From assembly GCF_902833055.1 (NCBI RefSeq), contig NZ_CADFEJ010000017.1, positions 97,415 to 161,414 on the forward strand: a stretch of 64,000 nt of DNA, given 5' to 3'. The notes under the pieces were generated by a model. It searched no databases, was not told where the DNA came from, and worked only from the letters and a program-made list of their open reading frames with translations. Of the stretch, positions 52,726 to 61,896 are shown piece after piece; the first letter of the stretch is position 1; every line of letters begins with the position of its first letter. The position numbers were made by a program, and so were the translations under genes. The stretch comes from Burkholderia territorii. Its GTDB lineage: Bacteria; Pseudomonadota; Gammaproteobacteria; Burkholderiales; Burkholderiaceae.

Positions 52726-53805
52726 TTAGCGGGTCGTCTGCGCCAGTGTGGCGAACACGGCTTCGTCCGGCGCCTGGGTGATCAGCGTATCGCCGAATCG
52801 CTTCAGCAGGATGAACTTGATCGCGCCGGCTTCGGCTTTCTTGTCGACGCGCATCAGATCCATGTAGCGCGCATCGCCGAGCGCCGGCCCGCGCACCGGC
52901 AGGTGCGCGGCGGCGATCACTGCGTCGAGCCGCTGCCGCGACGCTTCGTCGAGCAGACCGAGCCGCACCGACAGATCGGCCGCCATCACCATCCCGCAGC
53001 CGACCGCTTCGCCGTGCAGCCACTCGCCGTAGCCGAGCCCGGCCTCGATCGCGTGGCCGAACGTATGGCCGAAATTCAGGATCGCCCGCAATCCGCCTTC
53101 GCGTTCGTCAGCCGCGACCACGCTTGCCTTGATCTCGCACGATCGCTTCACGGCATGGGCGAGCGCGGCCGGCTCGCGGCGGTTCAGCGCATCGACGTTC
53201 GCCTCGATCCAGTCGAAGAATGCCGCATCGGCGATCGCGCCCGTCTTGATGACCTCGGCCACGCCGGCCGCCAGTTCGCGATCGGGCAGCGTGGTCAGCG
53301 CGCCGATATCGGCGATCACGGCCTGCGGCTGGTAGAACGCGCCGATCATGTTCTTGCCAAGCGGGTGATTGATGCCCGTCTTGCCGCCGACCGACGAATC
53401 GACCTGCGACAGCAACGTCGTCGGCACCTGGATGAACGGCACGCCGCGCATGTAGCATGCGGCGGCAAAGCCGGTCATGTCGCCGATCACGCCGCCGCCG
53501 AGTGCGACGAGGGTCGTCTTGCGGTCGGCGCGCTCGGTGAGCAGCCCGTCGAAGATCAGGTTCAGCGTTTCCCAGTTCTTGTAGGCCTCACCGTCCGGCA
53601 ACACGACCGTCGACACGCGCTTGCCGAGCGACGCGAGCGCCGCGCGCAGCATGTCGCCGTAGAGCGGATCGACCGTCGTGTTCGTGACGATCGTGACCGA
53701 CGAACCGGTGATGTGAGGAGCGAACAGCTCGGTGCGGCCGATCAGGCCGGCACCAATGTGAATCGGGTAGGCGCGGTCGCCCAGATCGACGTTGACGGTA
53801 ATCAT
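52726..53805 (-). CDS. aroB: 3-Dehydroquinate synthase
   Basis: The 359-residue NAD- and zinc-dependent enzyme makes the first ring of the shikimate pathway. NAD binding is at LVALGGGVIGDMTGFAA, with PTTLLSQVDSSVGGKTGIN and the zinc site in LNFGHTFGHAIE. It overlaps aroK by ATGA. Confidence 0.96.
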   Translation of the reverse strand: MITVNVDLGDRAYPIHIGAGLIGRTELFAPHITGSSVTIVTNTTVDPLYGDMLRAALASLGKRVSTVVLPDGEAYKNWETLNLIFDGLLTERADRKTTLVALGGGVIGDMTGFAAACYMRGVPFIQVPTTLLSQVDSSVGGKTGINHPLGKNMIGAFYQPQAVIADIGALTTLPDRELAAGVAEVIKTGAIADAAFFDWIEANVDALNRREPAALAHAVKRSCEIKASVVAADEREGGLRAILNFGHTFGHAIEAGLGYGEWLHGEAVGCGMVMAADLSVRLGLLDEASRQRLDAVIAAAHLPVRGPALGDARYMDLMRVDKKAEAGAIKFILLKRFGDTLITQAPDEAVFATLAQTTR

Positions 53806-54356
53806 GCTTGTAGCGGCTTGGCGACGACGCCTGCCAGTTCGAGTTGCATCAGCACCATGTTGACGAGGCCGTTGACCGACGGACGGCCGGTCTCGATGAT
53901 GAAGTCCGCGCATTCGCGGTACAGCGGGTCGCGTACTTCGTAGAGCGCTTCGAGTCGCGCCTTCGGATCGTCGGTCTGCAACAGCGGGCGGTTCTTGTCC
54001 TTGCGCGTGCGCAGCCACAGATCATGCGGATTGGCGCGCAGATAGACGACGATGCCGTGCCCTTTCAGGCAATCGCGATTTTCGGGGCGCAACACCGCGC
54101 CGCCGCCCGTCGCGAGCACGATGTTCTCGCGCTGCGTCAGATCCGCGATCACCTGCGATTCGCGATCGCGAAACCCGGCCTCGCCCTCCATCTCGAAGAT
54201 CACCGGAATGCGCGCACCCGTGCGGGCCTCGATTTCGTGGTCGGAGTCGAAGAACGTCCTGTCGAGCCGGCGCGCGACCGCACGGCCCACGGTAGTCTTA
54301 CCCGCTCCCATGAGGCCGACGAAAAATACGTTTGCATGTGGGTCCCGCGCTTGCAA
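53802..54356 (-). CDS. aroK: Shikimate kinase
   Basis: The 184-residue kinase has Walker A GLMGAGKTTVG, shikimate-binding FFDSDHEIEARTG, GEAGFRDRE and ATGGGAVLR, and the LID region RKDKNRPLLQ. The start is a TTG (54354-54356) because the family N-terminus LQARDPHANVFFVG begins there and AGAGGA lies at the right distance. Upstream frame extension to 54461 would overlap pilQ and has no homology. Confidence 0.93.
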   Translation of the reverse strand: MQARDPHANVFFVGLMGAGKTTVGRAVARRLDRTFFDSDHEIEARTGARIPVIFEMEGEAGFRDRESQVIADLTQRENIVLATGGGAVLRPENRDCLKGHGIVVYLRANPHDLWLRTRKDKNRPLLQTDDPKARLEALYEVRDPLYRECADFIIETGRPSVNGLVNMVLMQLELAGVVAKPLQA

Positions 54357-54396
54357 CGGCTTCCTCTGCTTGAATCTTGCTGGTGTGTGGCGCAGC

Positions 54397-56040
54397 TTAC
54401 TGGCAAAGCGGCTGCCTTGTCGAGCCTGCGCCACCGGCTTCAGGCCCCGTTTTTCCCGCATCCGCGCCGCCCGCGCCGGCCGTTTCGCAACGCGCGCCGA
54501 CGACCGTCGGCGTGATGAAGACGACCAGCTCGTTGCGCTGGTCGCGGCGCGCGCGATGCCGAAAAAGCGCGCCCAGAACCGGTATTTTGCCCAAGAGCGG
54601 CACCCGCGTCACATCGTCCCGGTTCAACTGCTCGTAGATTCCGCCGATCGCGACCGTTCCGCCATCCTCGACCTCGACACGCGTCTGCACGTGCTTGGTA
54701 TGAATCGCCGGGCCGGCCGCCGTCGGCTCGCCGACGCTGTCCTTCGTCACGTCCAAATCGAGCACGACGCGCCCGTCCGGCGTGATCTGCGGCTCGACCT
54801 CGAGCTTCAGCGTCGCGCGGCGGAACTGCACACCGCTCACACCATTGCCGACTTTCGCCTGGTACGGCAGCTCTGAGCCCTGTTCGACGATCGCCTTCAC
54901 GCGGTCGGCCGTCACCACGCGCGGGCTGGAAACGATCTGGCCCCGCCCTTGCGCCTCAAGCGCGCTCAACTCGACGTCGAGCACGCGGCTGAGCGGCGCG
55001 GCGAACAACGTGAAGCCGGCCGTCGCCGCCTCGAAGCCGCCAAGCGGCCGCGCGGCCAGATCGAGCGCGTTGCGCGTGTCCGTCGCGGACGCCGCCCCGT
55101 CGGCCACGGGCGCGCGCCCTTCGGCCCGCAGCGCGACGCGCGCGCCGAGGTTGCGCGAGAATCCCTGTTCGCCCTCGACGATGCGCGCCTCGATCCGGAC
55201 CTGCCGCGACGGCCGGTCGATCGCGTCGATCAGGCTCGCGATCTGTTCGATGCGCGGCGCCAGATCGGTGACGAACAACAAGTTCATGCGCGGATCGGCT
55301 GCCGCAGCGCCGCGCTTCGACAGCAGGCGCTGGCCCGTCGCCCCCGCCAGCAGCCGCTGCACGTCCTGCGCGCGCGGGTAATGCAGCGCGAAGGTTCGGC
55401 TCTCGAGCGGTTCGAGCTCGGCCGCGCGTGCGTGCGTCTCGAAGCGCTCGCGCTCCCGCGCCGCGAGTTCGGCCGCGGGAGTGACCCAGATCACGTTGCC
55501 GCGCCGGGACATCGCCAGTCCGTGTGTGTCGAGCAACGTATCGAATGCATCGCGCCATCCGACATTGTTCAGACGTAATGTCACGGTACCGCGCACTTGC
55601 TCGCCGACGATGATGTTCAGCCCGGTGAATCGCGCGAGCGCGTCGAATGCCGCCGCGAGCGCGACGCCTTGCAAATTCAGCGAGATGCGGCGCGCGTCGT
55701 CCGCATCGCCGGGATGCCGGGCCGCGGCATCGCTCATGCGCGTCGGCGGAGGTAATGGAATCGGCGGCCCTTCCAGCCGCGGTGACGGTGCCGCAGCGTT
55801 TGCCTGAAGCGCCGCGCGGGCCGCCTCGTCAAACGGCAGTGAAGCACCGTGCGCCGGCGCGTCGCCGTCCGCGCCGTTCATGCCGTCCGGCCTGTCCTGC
55901 GGCAGCGGCGTGTCCTCGGAGTATGCCCGTATCGATCCGGTCGGCCAGCCGGCCGGCGGCAGAGGCGGTAGCGCCGCGTCCACGGTCGCCATGCTCGATC
56001 CGGCCCAGAATGCGATCGCCCACCATCCGTGCTTCGTCAT
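54397..56040 (-). CDS. pilQ: Type IV pilus secretin PilQ (short form)
   Basis: The 547-residue product has a hydrophobic N-terminal segment and a Pro-rich stretch (about 20-110). An STN/N0-like domain follows (ISLNLQGVALAAAFDALARF, about 115-165). Then come an N1 domain (NLLFVTDLAPRIEQIASLID) and the secretin channel domain (IVSSPRVVTADRVKAIVEQG, VPLLGKIPVLGALFRHRARR, ELVVFITPTVV). It forms the outer-membrane pore for the pilus. It lacks the AMIN domains of longer PilQs. It overlaps the pilO-pilP gene by ATGA. Confidence 0.9.
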   Translation of the reverse strand: MTKHGWWAIAFWAGSSMATVDAALPPLPPAGWPTGSIRAYSEDTPLPQDRPDGMNGADGDAPAHGASLPFDEAARAALQANAAAPSPRLEGPPIPLPPPTRMSDAAARHPGDADDARRISLNLQGVALAAAFDALARFTGLNIIVGEQVRGTVTLRLNNVGWRDAFDTLLDTHGLAMSRRGNVIWVTPAAELAARERERFETHARAAELEPLESRTFALHYPRAQDVQRLLAGATGQRLLSKRGAAAADPRMNLLFVTDLAPRIEQIASLIDAIDRPSRQVRIEARIVEGEQGFSRNLGARVALRAEGRAPVADGAASATDTRNALDLAARPLGGFEAATAGFTLFAAPLSRVLDVELSALEAQGRGQIVSSPRVVTADRVKAIVEQGSELPYQAKVGNGVSGVQFRRATLKLEVEPQITPDGRVVLDLDVTKDSVGEPTAAGPAIHTKHVQTRVEVEDGGTVAIGGIYEQLNRDDVTRVPLLGKIPVLGALFRHRARRDQRNELVVFITPTVVGARCETAGAGGADAGKTGPEAGGAGSTRQPLCQ

Positions 56041-56906
56041 GAGCGGCCTCCGTCGTCCACGACGAATCGGCGTGCGCCACTGGCCGTCGCCACCGTCACG
56101 GCACCGGCATCGACGCTCACCACACGCGACACCCCGAACACCTCGCCCGGCGCGACGGCCGCGAATGCGCCGTCGCCAGCATCGAACAGTGCGAGCCCGG
56201 CGCGGGCGTCGCGAATGGTGCCGGCCAGGCGCGGCGTCATGTCGTCGGCCATCGCATGCGAAGCGGGCCCGCCGAACGGATCGCCGCTCGGCGCACCGGC
56301 AAGCACCGCCTCCGCACCAACCGGAATGCGCGCCGCCGGCAGCGCCGGAAACACGTCGATCGTCATGTCGACCCGCGACGCGGGCGATTTCCTCTCGATA
56401 TGCAGCCGCGACGGCACCACCAGCGCCGGAAAACTCGCGAACTCGCCCATCGAGCGCAGCAGCGCCGGGAAACCGCCATCGGCGACGATCCGCACCGTGC
56501 GCCGGCCATCCGGCGCGGCCTCGTCGGTGCCCCGCGGCTCGATCGATACGACCTGCAGTCCGCTTGCCCGGACCACATCAGCCAGTTCCAGCATCAGCGC
56601 GGGCCACCCCGGCACACGCGGCGAGCTGGCGTCGCGCCCGGCAGCCGGATCAATATCGCGCCGGGGTACGGCGGTCGCGAGCAGCCGGTGTGCGTCGGCG
56701 GCCCGTATCTGCGCCGTTGCCAGCAATGCGCGGCTGCGTGCGAGTCCGCTCGCATCGACGGCATTCGTCAGCTGAATGCCGCCCGCCATCACGAACGCGA
56801 ATGCCACCACGCAGCCGACGGCGTGCATCGCGGCCGGCGACATTCGCGTCACGCGGCCGAGCCACTTGGCACCGTCAGGCATCGACCGATGCATGATCGC
56901 GGTCAT
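56037..56906 (-). CDS. Fused PilO-PilP type IV pilus assembly protein
   Basis: The 289-residue product starts at ATG 56906. It has one membrane helix (about 27-47, AMHAVGCVVAFAFVMAGGIQ), a coiled-coil/ferredoxin-like PilO region (about 50-185, LLRSMGEFASFPALVVPSRL) and a C-terminal PilP-like domain (about 200-289, LAGTIRDARAGLALFDAGDG, VAPGEVFGVSRVVSVDAGAV). In most species these are two proteins linking PilMN to PilQ. Nothing marks a frameshift, so the fusion appears native. It overlaps pilN and pilQ by ATGA. Confidence 0.82.
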   Translation of the reverse strand: MTAIMHRSMPDGAKWLGRVTRMSPAAMHAVGCVVAFAFVMAGGIQLTNAVDASGLARSRALLATAQIRAADAHRLLATAVPRRDIDPAAGRDASSPRVPGWPALMLELADVVRASGLQVVSIEPRGTDEAAPDGRRTVRIVADGGFPALLRSMGEFASFPALVVPSRLHIERKSPASRVDMTIDVFPALPAARIPVGAEAVLAGAPSGDPFGGPASHAMADDMTPRLAGTIRDARAGLALFDAGDGAFAAVAPGEVFGVSRVVSVDAGAVTVATASGARRFVVDDGGRS

Positions 56907-57538
56907 GCGCCGCCTCCCGGTGCCTTCTGTCGCGGCGGGGCGTCGTGCCAGCGCATCTGCACGGAAAAGCGAAACGGCACGGCCGTACCCGCGCCCGGCG
57001 CGGCTGAAGCCGGTGTCAGCGCACCGATGTCGAATCGCCAGTCGCGCTGTTCGGCGGCGATCCGTGCGAGCCACCGCACGGCCGCACGGTAGTTCGCCGC
57101 ACGCGCGTCGAGCTCGGCGCCCGACGATGTCGTTCGCAATGCGTCGAGCCGGACGGAGTCGTCGCGAACCTGTGCCAGCGTCGCGAGCAGCCCGGCAACG
57201 CGCAAGTAAGGCCCGGCAAGGGCGACCGCCCGCGCATCGCGTTGCGCGTGATCGGCGGCCGCGCCGGCGGCGCGCCGTGCGGCATCGACCTGCGGCTGCA
57301 ATTGCCGCAGCCGCGCGTCCACTTGCGTGCGCTCGGCATCCACCCGCCATCGCCACGCTGTCGCCGCCCCTGTCCACACGCACGCCCCAAGTGCGCCGAG
57401 CACGATCGCCACCGCACATTGCGTGGCACGGCGCCGGCGCAGCGCCTGCGCCAGCCGCTCGCGGTACGGCAGCAAATTGAAGCCGCCGAGCGTGACATGG
57501 CCAGCGGGCACGCGCCCGAAACTCATACCGGCCGTCAT
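56903..57538 (-). CDS. pilN: Type IV pilus assembly protein PilN
   Basis: The 211-residue product has the cytoplasmic PilM-binding motif FNLLPYRERL at about residues 20-29, then one membrane helix (CAVAIVLGALGACVWTGAA). A periplasmic coiled-coil and ferredoxin-like domain follow. It overlaps pilM and the PilO-PilP gene by ATGA on each side. Confidence 0.88.
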   Translation of the reverse strand: MTAGMSFGRVPAGHVTLGGFNLLPYRERLAQALRRRRATQCAVAIVLGALGACVWTGAATAWRWRVDAERTQVDARLRQLQPQVDAARRAAGAAADHAQRDARAVALAGPYLRVAGLLATLAQVRDDSVRLDALRTTSSGAELDARAANYRAAVRWLARIAAEQRDWRFDIGALTPASAAPGAGTAVPFRFSVQMRWHDAPPRQKAPGGGA

Positions 57539-58458
57539 TCCCACACCCCGCGCAGCGCGAGCCCGATCGCGAGGGCAAACGCCGAACCACCCGGTACGCC
57601 GACGGGTACACCCGGCAGCCCATCCCATCCGGTGCAATCGAACGGCACGACTGCCACCCCGAGCGCATCGCCGATATCGGCGGCCGACGTGCCGCAGCGG
57701 GCGATAGAGCGCTCGTCGCCGGCCACGAGCACGCAGCGCACCGGCTCGAATACGCACTGGCGCAACGCGTCAGGCAACGCCGGCCGCACGTCGCCGGACA
57801 GCGCCAGCACCGGCGCCGCGATCGCGCCGTCGATCCGCCAGCCGCGCACGCCCGTGTCGCTGAACCAGAACGCGGCATACGGGCCGTGCGCGTCGGGCTC
57901 GAACTGCGCGGCGTAGCGCAACGCGCGCAGTGCGGCAGCCGACTCGCCGTCGACGGCCGTCAGATCGATGCCGGCCTGCGCGGCCACGTCGATCCGGCGC
58001 TCGAGCAATGCCTGCGGCGCCGCGGCGACTGCAATCTCGCCCGGGCTTGCATCGTCTTCCTGCCGCCAGTCGAACGCGAGGTTGTCCGGCGGCAGCCCGG
58101 AGATCCGTTCGGCCGCCTGACGGGCGGCGTCCGCGATGTCGTCGCGACCGGCCAGATCGAGCGTCGCGGTTCGCATCTCGTCATCGCGCAGCGCCATCAC
58201 GCCGCGCGCGTCGCAGCGCACACCCGCCGCCGCCAGCCGCGACACGGCCGCCGCCAACGCGCGTGCGACCGCAGCCCAGCGCGCGTCCTCCGGCCCGCCC
58301 GCCAGCGCGACCGGCTCCCGCTCGAGTCCTTCGACCCGCACATCGGCGATCCGGCCGCGCCGGCTCAGCACGGCTACCCTCACCTCGTCCGCCCCGACGT
58401 CGATGCCCGTCGAGCGGTGCCTGCCTGGCGCGAACCGCGCCGCCCATCGTCCTTCCAT
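57535..58458 (-). CDS. pilM: Type IV pilus assembly protein PilM (actin-like ATPase)
   Basis: The 307-residue product starts MEGRWAARFAPGRHRSTGID behind GGGAGG. It has actin-like fold signatures (TGIDVGADEVRVAVLSRRGR, FAWFSD-like phosphate region, CVLVAGDERSIARCG). The product is shorter and more divergent than PilM of Pseudomonas. It recruits PilN at the inner membrane. First gene of the pilMN(OP)Q operon, divergent from mrcA. Confidence 0.85.
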   Translation of the reverse strand: MEGRWAARFAPGRHRSTGIDVGADEVRVAVLSRRGRIADVRVEGLEREPVALAGGPEDARWAAVARALAAAVSRLAAAGVRCDARGVMALRDDEMRTATLDLAGRDDIADAARQAAERISGLPPDNLAFDWRQEDDASPGEIAVAAAPQALLERRIDVAAQAGIDLTAVDGESAAALRALRYAAQFEPDAHGPYAAFWFSDTGVRGWRIDGAIAAPVLALSGDVRPALPDALRQCVFEPVRCVLVAGDERSIARCGTSAADIGDALGVAVVPFDCTGWDGLPGVPVGVPGGSAFALAIGLALRGVWE

Positions 58459-58652
58459 CCCAGCCTCCCGCGATAGTCGCGGCCCACGCCGCGTTTCCGA
58501 GGCTTGATTCTGCAAAGCGGCGTGTGCGCCCGACAGTCGGCCGAACAGCCAGTCGCGACTCGAAACGGGCCCGCGGACGTCATACTGGCGGCACCGCGAT
58601 CCGCCGCGCTCCGGCGGACGCCCCCCGCGTCAGGGCCGCCTTACCGGGCAGC

Positions 58653-58658
58653 TATAAT
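58653..58658 (+). promoter_or_regulatory. -10 element of mrcA
   Basis: A perfect TATAAT lies in GCAGCTATAATCGCGGG, placing the start site about 12-18 bases before the two candidate ATGs. The -35 region is poor. Confidence 0.45.
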
Positions 58659-58677
58659 CGCGGGACTGTTTTCCGGT

Positions 58678-61071
58678 ATGCCTATGCAATCCACGTCTCC
58701 TACGTCCCCGCCTCCCGCGCCCGAGCCGAAGAAACGGTCCTGGTGGCTGAAAGTCCTGATCGGCCTGGCCGCGATGTGCGTGGCCCTCGTCGTGGCCGGC
58801 GGCCTCGTGCTCGGCTACGCGCTCGTCGTCGCGTGGCCGAACATGCCGTCGCTCGACGCGCTGACGGACTATCGTCCGAAGGTACCGCTGCGGATTTACA
58901 CGTCGGATCACGTGCTGATCGGCGAATTCGGCGAGGAACGCCGCGACATCGTCCATTTCAAGGACGTGCCCGACTCGCTCAAGAAGGCGATCCTCGCGAT
59001 CGAGGACGCGCGCTTCTACGATCACGGCGGCGTCGACCTCACCGGCATCGCGCGCGCCGGCTTCGTCGCGCTGACGAACGGCCACGCGTCGCAGGGCGCG
59101 AGCACGATCACGATGCAGGTCGCACGCAACTTCTTCCTGTCGAGCGAAAAGACCTACACGCGCAAGATCTACGAGATGCTGCTCGCGTACCGCATCGAGC
59201 GCGCACTGACGAAGGATCAGATTCTCGAGGTCTACATGAATCAGATTTATCTCGGCCAGCGCGCGTACGGTTTCGCAAGCGCCGCGCGGGTCTATTTCGG
59301 CAAGGACCTGAAGGACATCACGCTCGCGGAGGCGGCAATGCTCGCCGGGCTGCCGAAGGCGCCGTCCGCGTACAACCCGGTCGTCAATCCAAAGCGCGCC
59401 AAAGTGCGTCAGGAGTACATCCTGCAGCGGATGCTCGAGCTGAACTTCATCACGCGCGAGCAGTACGACGAAGCCGTCGCTCAACCGCTGGTCGTCAAGG
59501 GCGCGGGCCGCGAGTTCAGCGTGCACGCCGAGTACGTGGCGGAAATGGTCCGGCAGATGATGTACGCGCAGTACCGCGAGGAAACCTACACGCGCGGCTT
59601 CAACGTCATCACGACGATCGACTCCGCCGACCAGCAGGTCGCGTACACGGCGCTGCGCAAGGGCATCATGGATTACGAGCGCCGCCACGGCTATCGCGGG
59701 CCGGAAGGCTTCATCGAGCTGCCGGCCGGCGCCGACGACCGCGAGCAGGCGATCGACGATGCGCTGCTCGAGCATCCCGACAACGGCGAACTGGTCGCGG
59801 CGGTCGTCACCGCCGCATCGCCGCGCCAGATCACCGTCGCGTTCATCGACGGCAGCAGCGCGACGATCGAAGGCGACAACCTGCGCTTCGCGTCGGGCGC
59901 GCTGTCGGCCAACGCTCAGCCGAACCGGCGCATCCGTCCGGGCGCGATCGTCCGTGTCGTGAAGAACGACGCAGGCAAGTGGGCGATCACGCAGTTGCCG
60001 CAGGTCGAAGGCGCGTTCATCTCGATCGTCCCGCAGGACGGCGCGATCCGCTCGCTCGTCGGCGGTTTCGACTACAACAAGAACAAGTTCAACCACGTCA
60101 CGCAGGCGTGGCGGCAACCGGGTTCGTCGTTCAAGCCGTTCATCTACTCGGCGTCGCTCGACAAGGGCCTCGGGCCGGCCACGGTGATCAACGACGGCCC
60201 GCTGTATTTCAGCGCCGCAGAAACCGGCGGCCAGCCGTGGGAGCCGAAGAACTACGGCGGCGGCTTCGAAGGCCCGATGTCGATGCGCACCGCGCTGCAG
60301 CGCTCGCGCAATCTCGTGTCGATCCGCATCCTGAACCACATCGGCACGAAGTACGCGCAGCAGTACATCACGCGCTTCGGCTTCGACGCCGAGCGCCATC
60401 CGGCCTACCTGCCGATGGCGCTCGGTGCGGGCCAGGTCACGCCGTTGCAGATGGCCGGCGCGTACTCGGTGTTCGCGAACGGCGGCTTCCGCGTGAATCC
60501 GTATCTGATCGCCGAAGTGACCGATCCGAACGGCGCGATCGTCGCCCGTGCGCAGCCGCTCATCGCCGAGCAGAATGCGCCGCGCGCAATCGACGCGCGC
60601 AATGCGTATGTGATGAACAGCCTGCTGCAAAGCGTCGCGCAGCGCGGCACCGGCGCGCGCACCAACGTGCTGAAGCGCACCGACCTCGCCGGCAAGACCG
60701 GTACGACGAACGATTCGCACGACGCATGGTTCGCCGGTTACCAGCACACGCTCGCGGCGATCGCGTGGATCGGCTACGACAACCCGCGCAGCCTCGGCGA
60801 TCGCGAAACCGGCGGCGGCCTGTCGCTGCCGGTGTGGATCGACTACATGGGCGCGGCGCTGAAGGGCGTGCCGGAATTCAAGCCGACGATGCCGGACGAT
60901 GTCCAGACGCTCGGCAGCGAGCTGTACTTCACCGAGTTCACGCCGGGGCACGGCTTCGTGTCGACGGTCGGCGTGCCGCAGGCGCCGGCGGTGCAAAACA
61001 CCGACGAACCCGTGCCGCACGTCGACGAGCAGGAGAAGCAGGACATCATGAACCTGTTCCGCGGCCACTGA
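58678..61071 (+). CDS. mrcA: Penicillin-binding protein 1A (bifunctional transglycosylase/transpeptidase)
   Basis: The 797-residue class A PBP starts at ATG 58678 (or 58684). It has a cytoplasmic tail, a membrane helix (about 25-50), a GT51 transglycosylase with AILAIEDARFYDHGG, GASTITMQVARNFFL and QIYLGQRAYGFASAA, and an OB domain. The transpeptidase has SxxK at Ser483-Lys486 (SSFKPF), SRN and KTGTTND. It polymerises and cross-links peptidoglycan. It is divergent from the pilus operon, as in many proteobacteria. Confidence 0.96.
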   Translation: MPMQSTSPTSPPPAPEPKKRSWWLKVLIGLAAMCVALVVAGGLVLGYALVVAWPNMPSLDALTDYRPKVPLRIYTSDHVLIGEFGEERRDIVHFKDVPDSLKKAILAIEDARFYDHGGVDLTGIARAGFVALTNGHASQGASTITMQVARNFFLSSEKTYTRKIYEMLLAYRIERALTKDQILEVYMNQIYLGQRAYGFASAARVYFGKDLKDITLAEAAMLAGLPKAPSAYNPVVNPKRAKVRQEYILQRMLELNFITREQYDEAVAQPLVVKGAGREFSVHAEYVAEMVRQMMYAQYREETYTRGFNVITTIDSADQQVAYTALRKGIMDYERRHGYRGPEGFIELPAGADDREQAIDDALLEHPDNGELVAAVVTAASPRQITVAFIDGSSATIEGDNLRFASGALSANAQPNRRIRPGAIVRVVKNDAGKWAITQLPQVEGAFISIVPQDGAIRSLVGGFDYNKNKFNHVTQAWRQPGSSFKPFIYSASLDKGLGPATVINDGPLYFSAAETGGQPWEPKNYGGGFEGPMSMRTALQRSRNLVSIRILNHIGTKYAQQYITRFGFDAERHPAYLPMALGAGQVTPLQMAGAYSVFANGGFRVNPYLIAEVTDPNGAIVARAQPLIAEQNAPRAIDARNAYVMNSLLQSVAQRGTGARTNVLKRTDLAGKTGTTNDSHDAWFAGYQHTLAAIAWIGYDNPRSLGDRETGGGLSLPVWIDYMGAALKGVPEFKPTMPDDVQTLGSELYFTEFTPGHGFVSTVGVPQAPAVQNTDEPVPHVDEQEKQDIMNLFRGH

Positions 61072-61091
61072 TACTGGCGGCCCCGAGCATG

Positions 61092-61121
61092 AAAAAAGCG
61101 CCCGCCAGGGCGCTTTTTTAT
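61092..61121 (+). terminator. Bidirectional terminator between mrcA and cyaY
   Basis: Arms AAAAAAGCGCCC and GGGCGCTTTTTT enclose GCCA, giving a T-run on both strands for the convergent mrcA and cyaY genes. Confidence 0.92.
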
Positions 61122-61169
61122 TGGGCTTCGATCCGGCGCAACGGGCGCCGGGCGCGCGAGCGCCGGACG

Positions 61170-61496
61170 TTACGCGCCGAACGTGATCGGCAGGCCGGCC
61201 TGCTGCGTCGCGTAGTCGGTGAGCGCCGCGAAGAACTCGGTGCCGGTGCGCGTATCGCGCCACTCGCCGTCCACGAAACGGTAATGGAATCCGCCCGCCT
61301 TCGCGGCGATCCACAGCTCTTTCATCGGCGGCTGGAGATTGATGATGATCTTCGAGCCGTTCTCGAACGTCAGCGTCAGCACGCTGCCGTTGCGCTCCAG
61401 ATCGATGTCGTGATCGCCGTCGTTCGCGGCATCCACGGTGCGCTCGACGGCCGCCAGCACGGCCTCGGCACGGGCCAGGTATTCAGTATCGGACAT
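61170..61496 (-). CDS. cyaY: Bacterial frataxin CyaY
   Basis: The 108-residue product starts MSDTEYLARAEAVLAAVERT with the acidic first helix (VDAANDGDHDIDLERNGSVL) and the conserved NLQPPMKELWIAAKAGGFHY motif. It binds iron and modulates IscS-dependent Fe-S assembly. It is divergent from lptM with a 36-base gap. Confidence 0.95.
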   Translation of the reverse strand: MSDTEYLARAEAVLAAVERTVDAANDGDHDIDLERNGSVLTLTFENGSKIIINLQPPMKELWIAAKAGGFHYRFVDGEWRDTRTGTEFFAALTDYATQQAGLPITFGA

Positions 61497-61532
61497 GCTA
61501 AACTCTATCGGTTAAATTGTTCAGGGACGATC

Positions 61533-61811
61533 ATGCGAGTCGTTTTCCGGATGAGCGCGATTGTAGCGGCTTTGGCGATACTTGCCGGCTGCGGTCAACG
61601 CGGCCCGCTCTATCTGCCCACCGTGCCGCCGTTGCCGGCGAAGCCCATCCAGCAGGACACGCCGCCGTCGGACGTCACGCCGACCGATGAAAACGCGTCG
61701 TCCGAGAGCATTCCCGATTCTTCCGGCACACCGCTCACGCTGTCGCCCGAGCTGTCAAGCGATGCGTCGAGGGCCGCGATGCCCGCATCGGGCCCGGCGG
61801 TCGCGCAGTAA
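61533..61811 (+). CDS. lptM: LptM-like small lipoprotein (YifL family)
   Basis: The 92-residue product has a lipoprotein signal with lipobox LAGC and the mature start CGQRGPLYLP, the signature of the YifL/LptM family. The rest is a Pro/Ser/Thr-rich tail. In E. coli LptM helps oxidative maturation of the LptD lipopolysaccharide translocon. It neighbours cyaY as usual but is followed by a terminator rather than lysA. Confidence 0.85.
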   Translation: MRVVFRMSAIVAALAILAGCGQRGPLYLPTVPPLPAKPIQQDTPPSDVTPTDENASSESIPDSSGTPLTLSPELSSDASRAAMPASGPAVAQ

Positions 61812-61843
61812 CCGCACGCCGCCGCCCGCGCGGCTTGACTCGC

Positions 61844-61881
61844 AACAAAGGCGATGACTTCCCGTCATCGCCTTTTGTTTT
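61844..61881 (+). terminator. Bidirectional terminator between lptM and msrQ
   Basis: Arms AAAGGCGATGAC and GTCATCGCCTTT around TTCCC are followed by TGTTTTCC, and preceded by A-rich bases for the opposite strand. Confidence 0.88.
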
Positions 61882-61896
61882 CCCTAGTTCGCATCG

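Noticed and set aside
58630..61314. 894-codon minus-strand frame opposite mrcA
   Set aside because: Antisense shadow with Arg/Val/Asp-rich composition and no motif; PBP1A motifs on the plus strand are decisive.
57930..61811. 1293-codon plus-strand frame spanning pilM, mrcA and lptM
   Set aside because: Arg-rich shadow of mrcA in another frame; only its last part (61533-61811) is a real gene, lptM.
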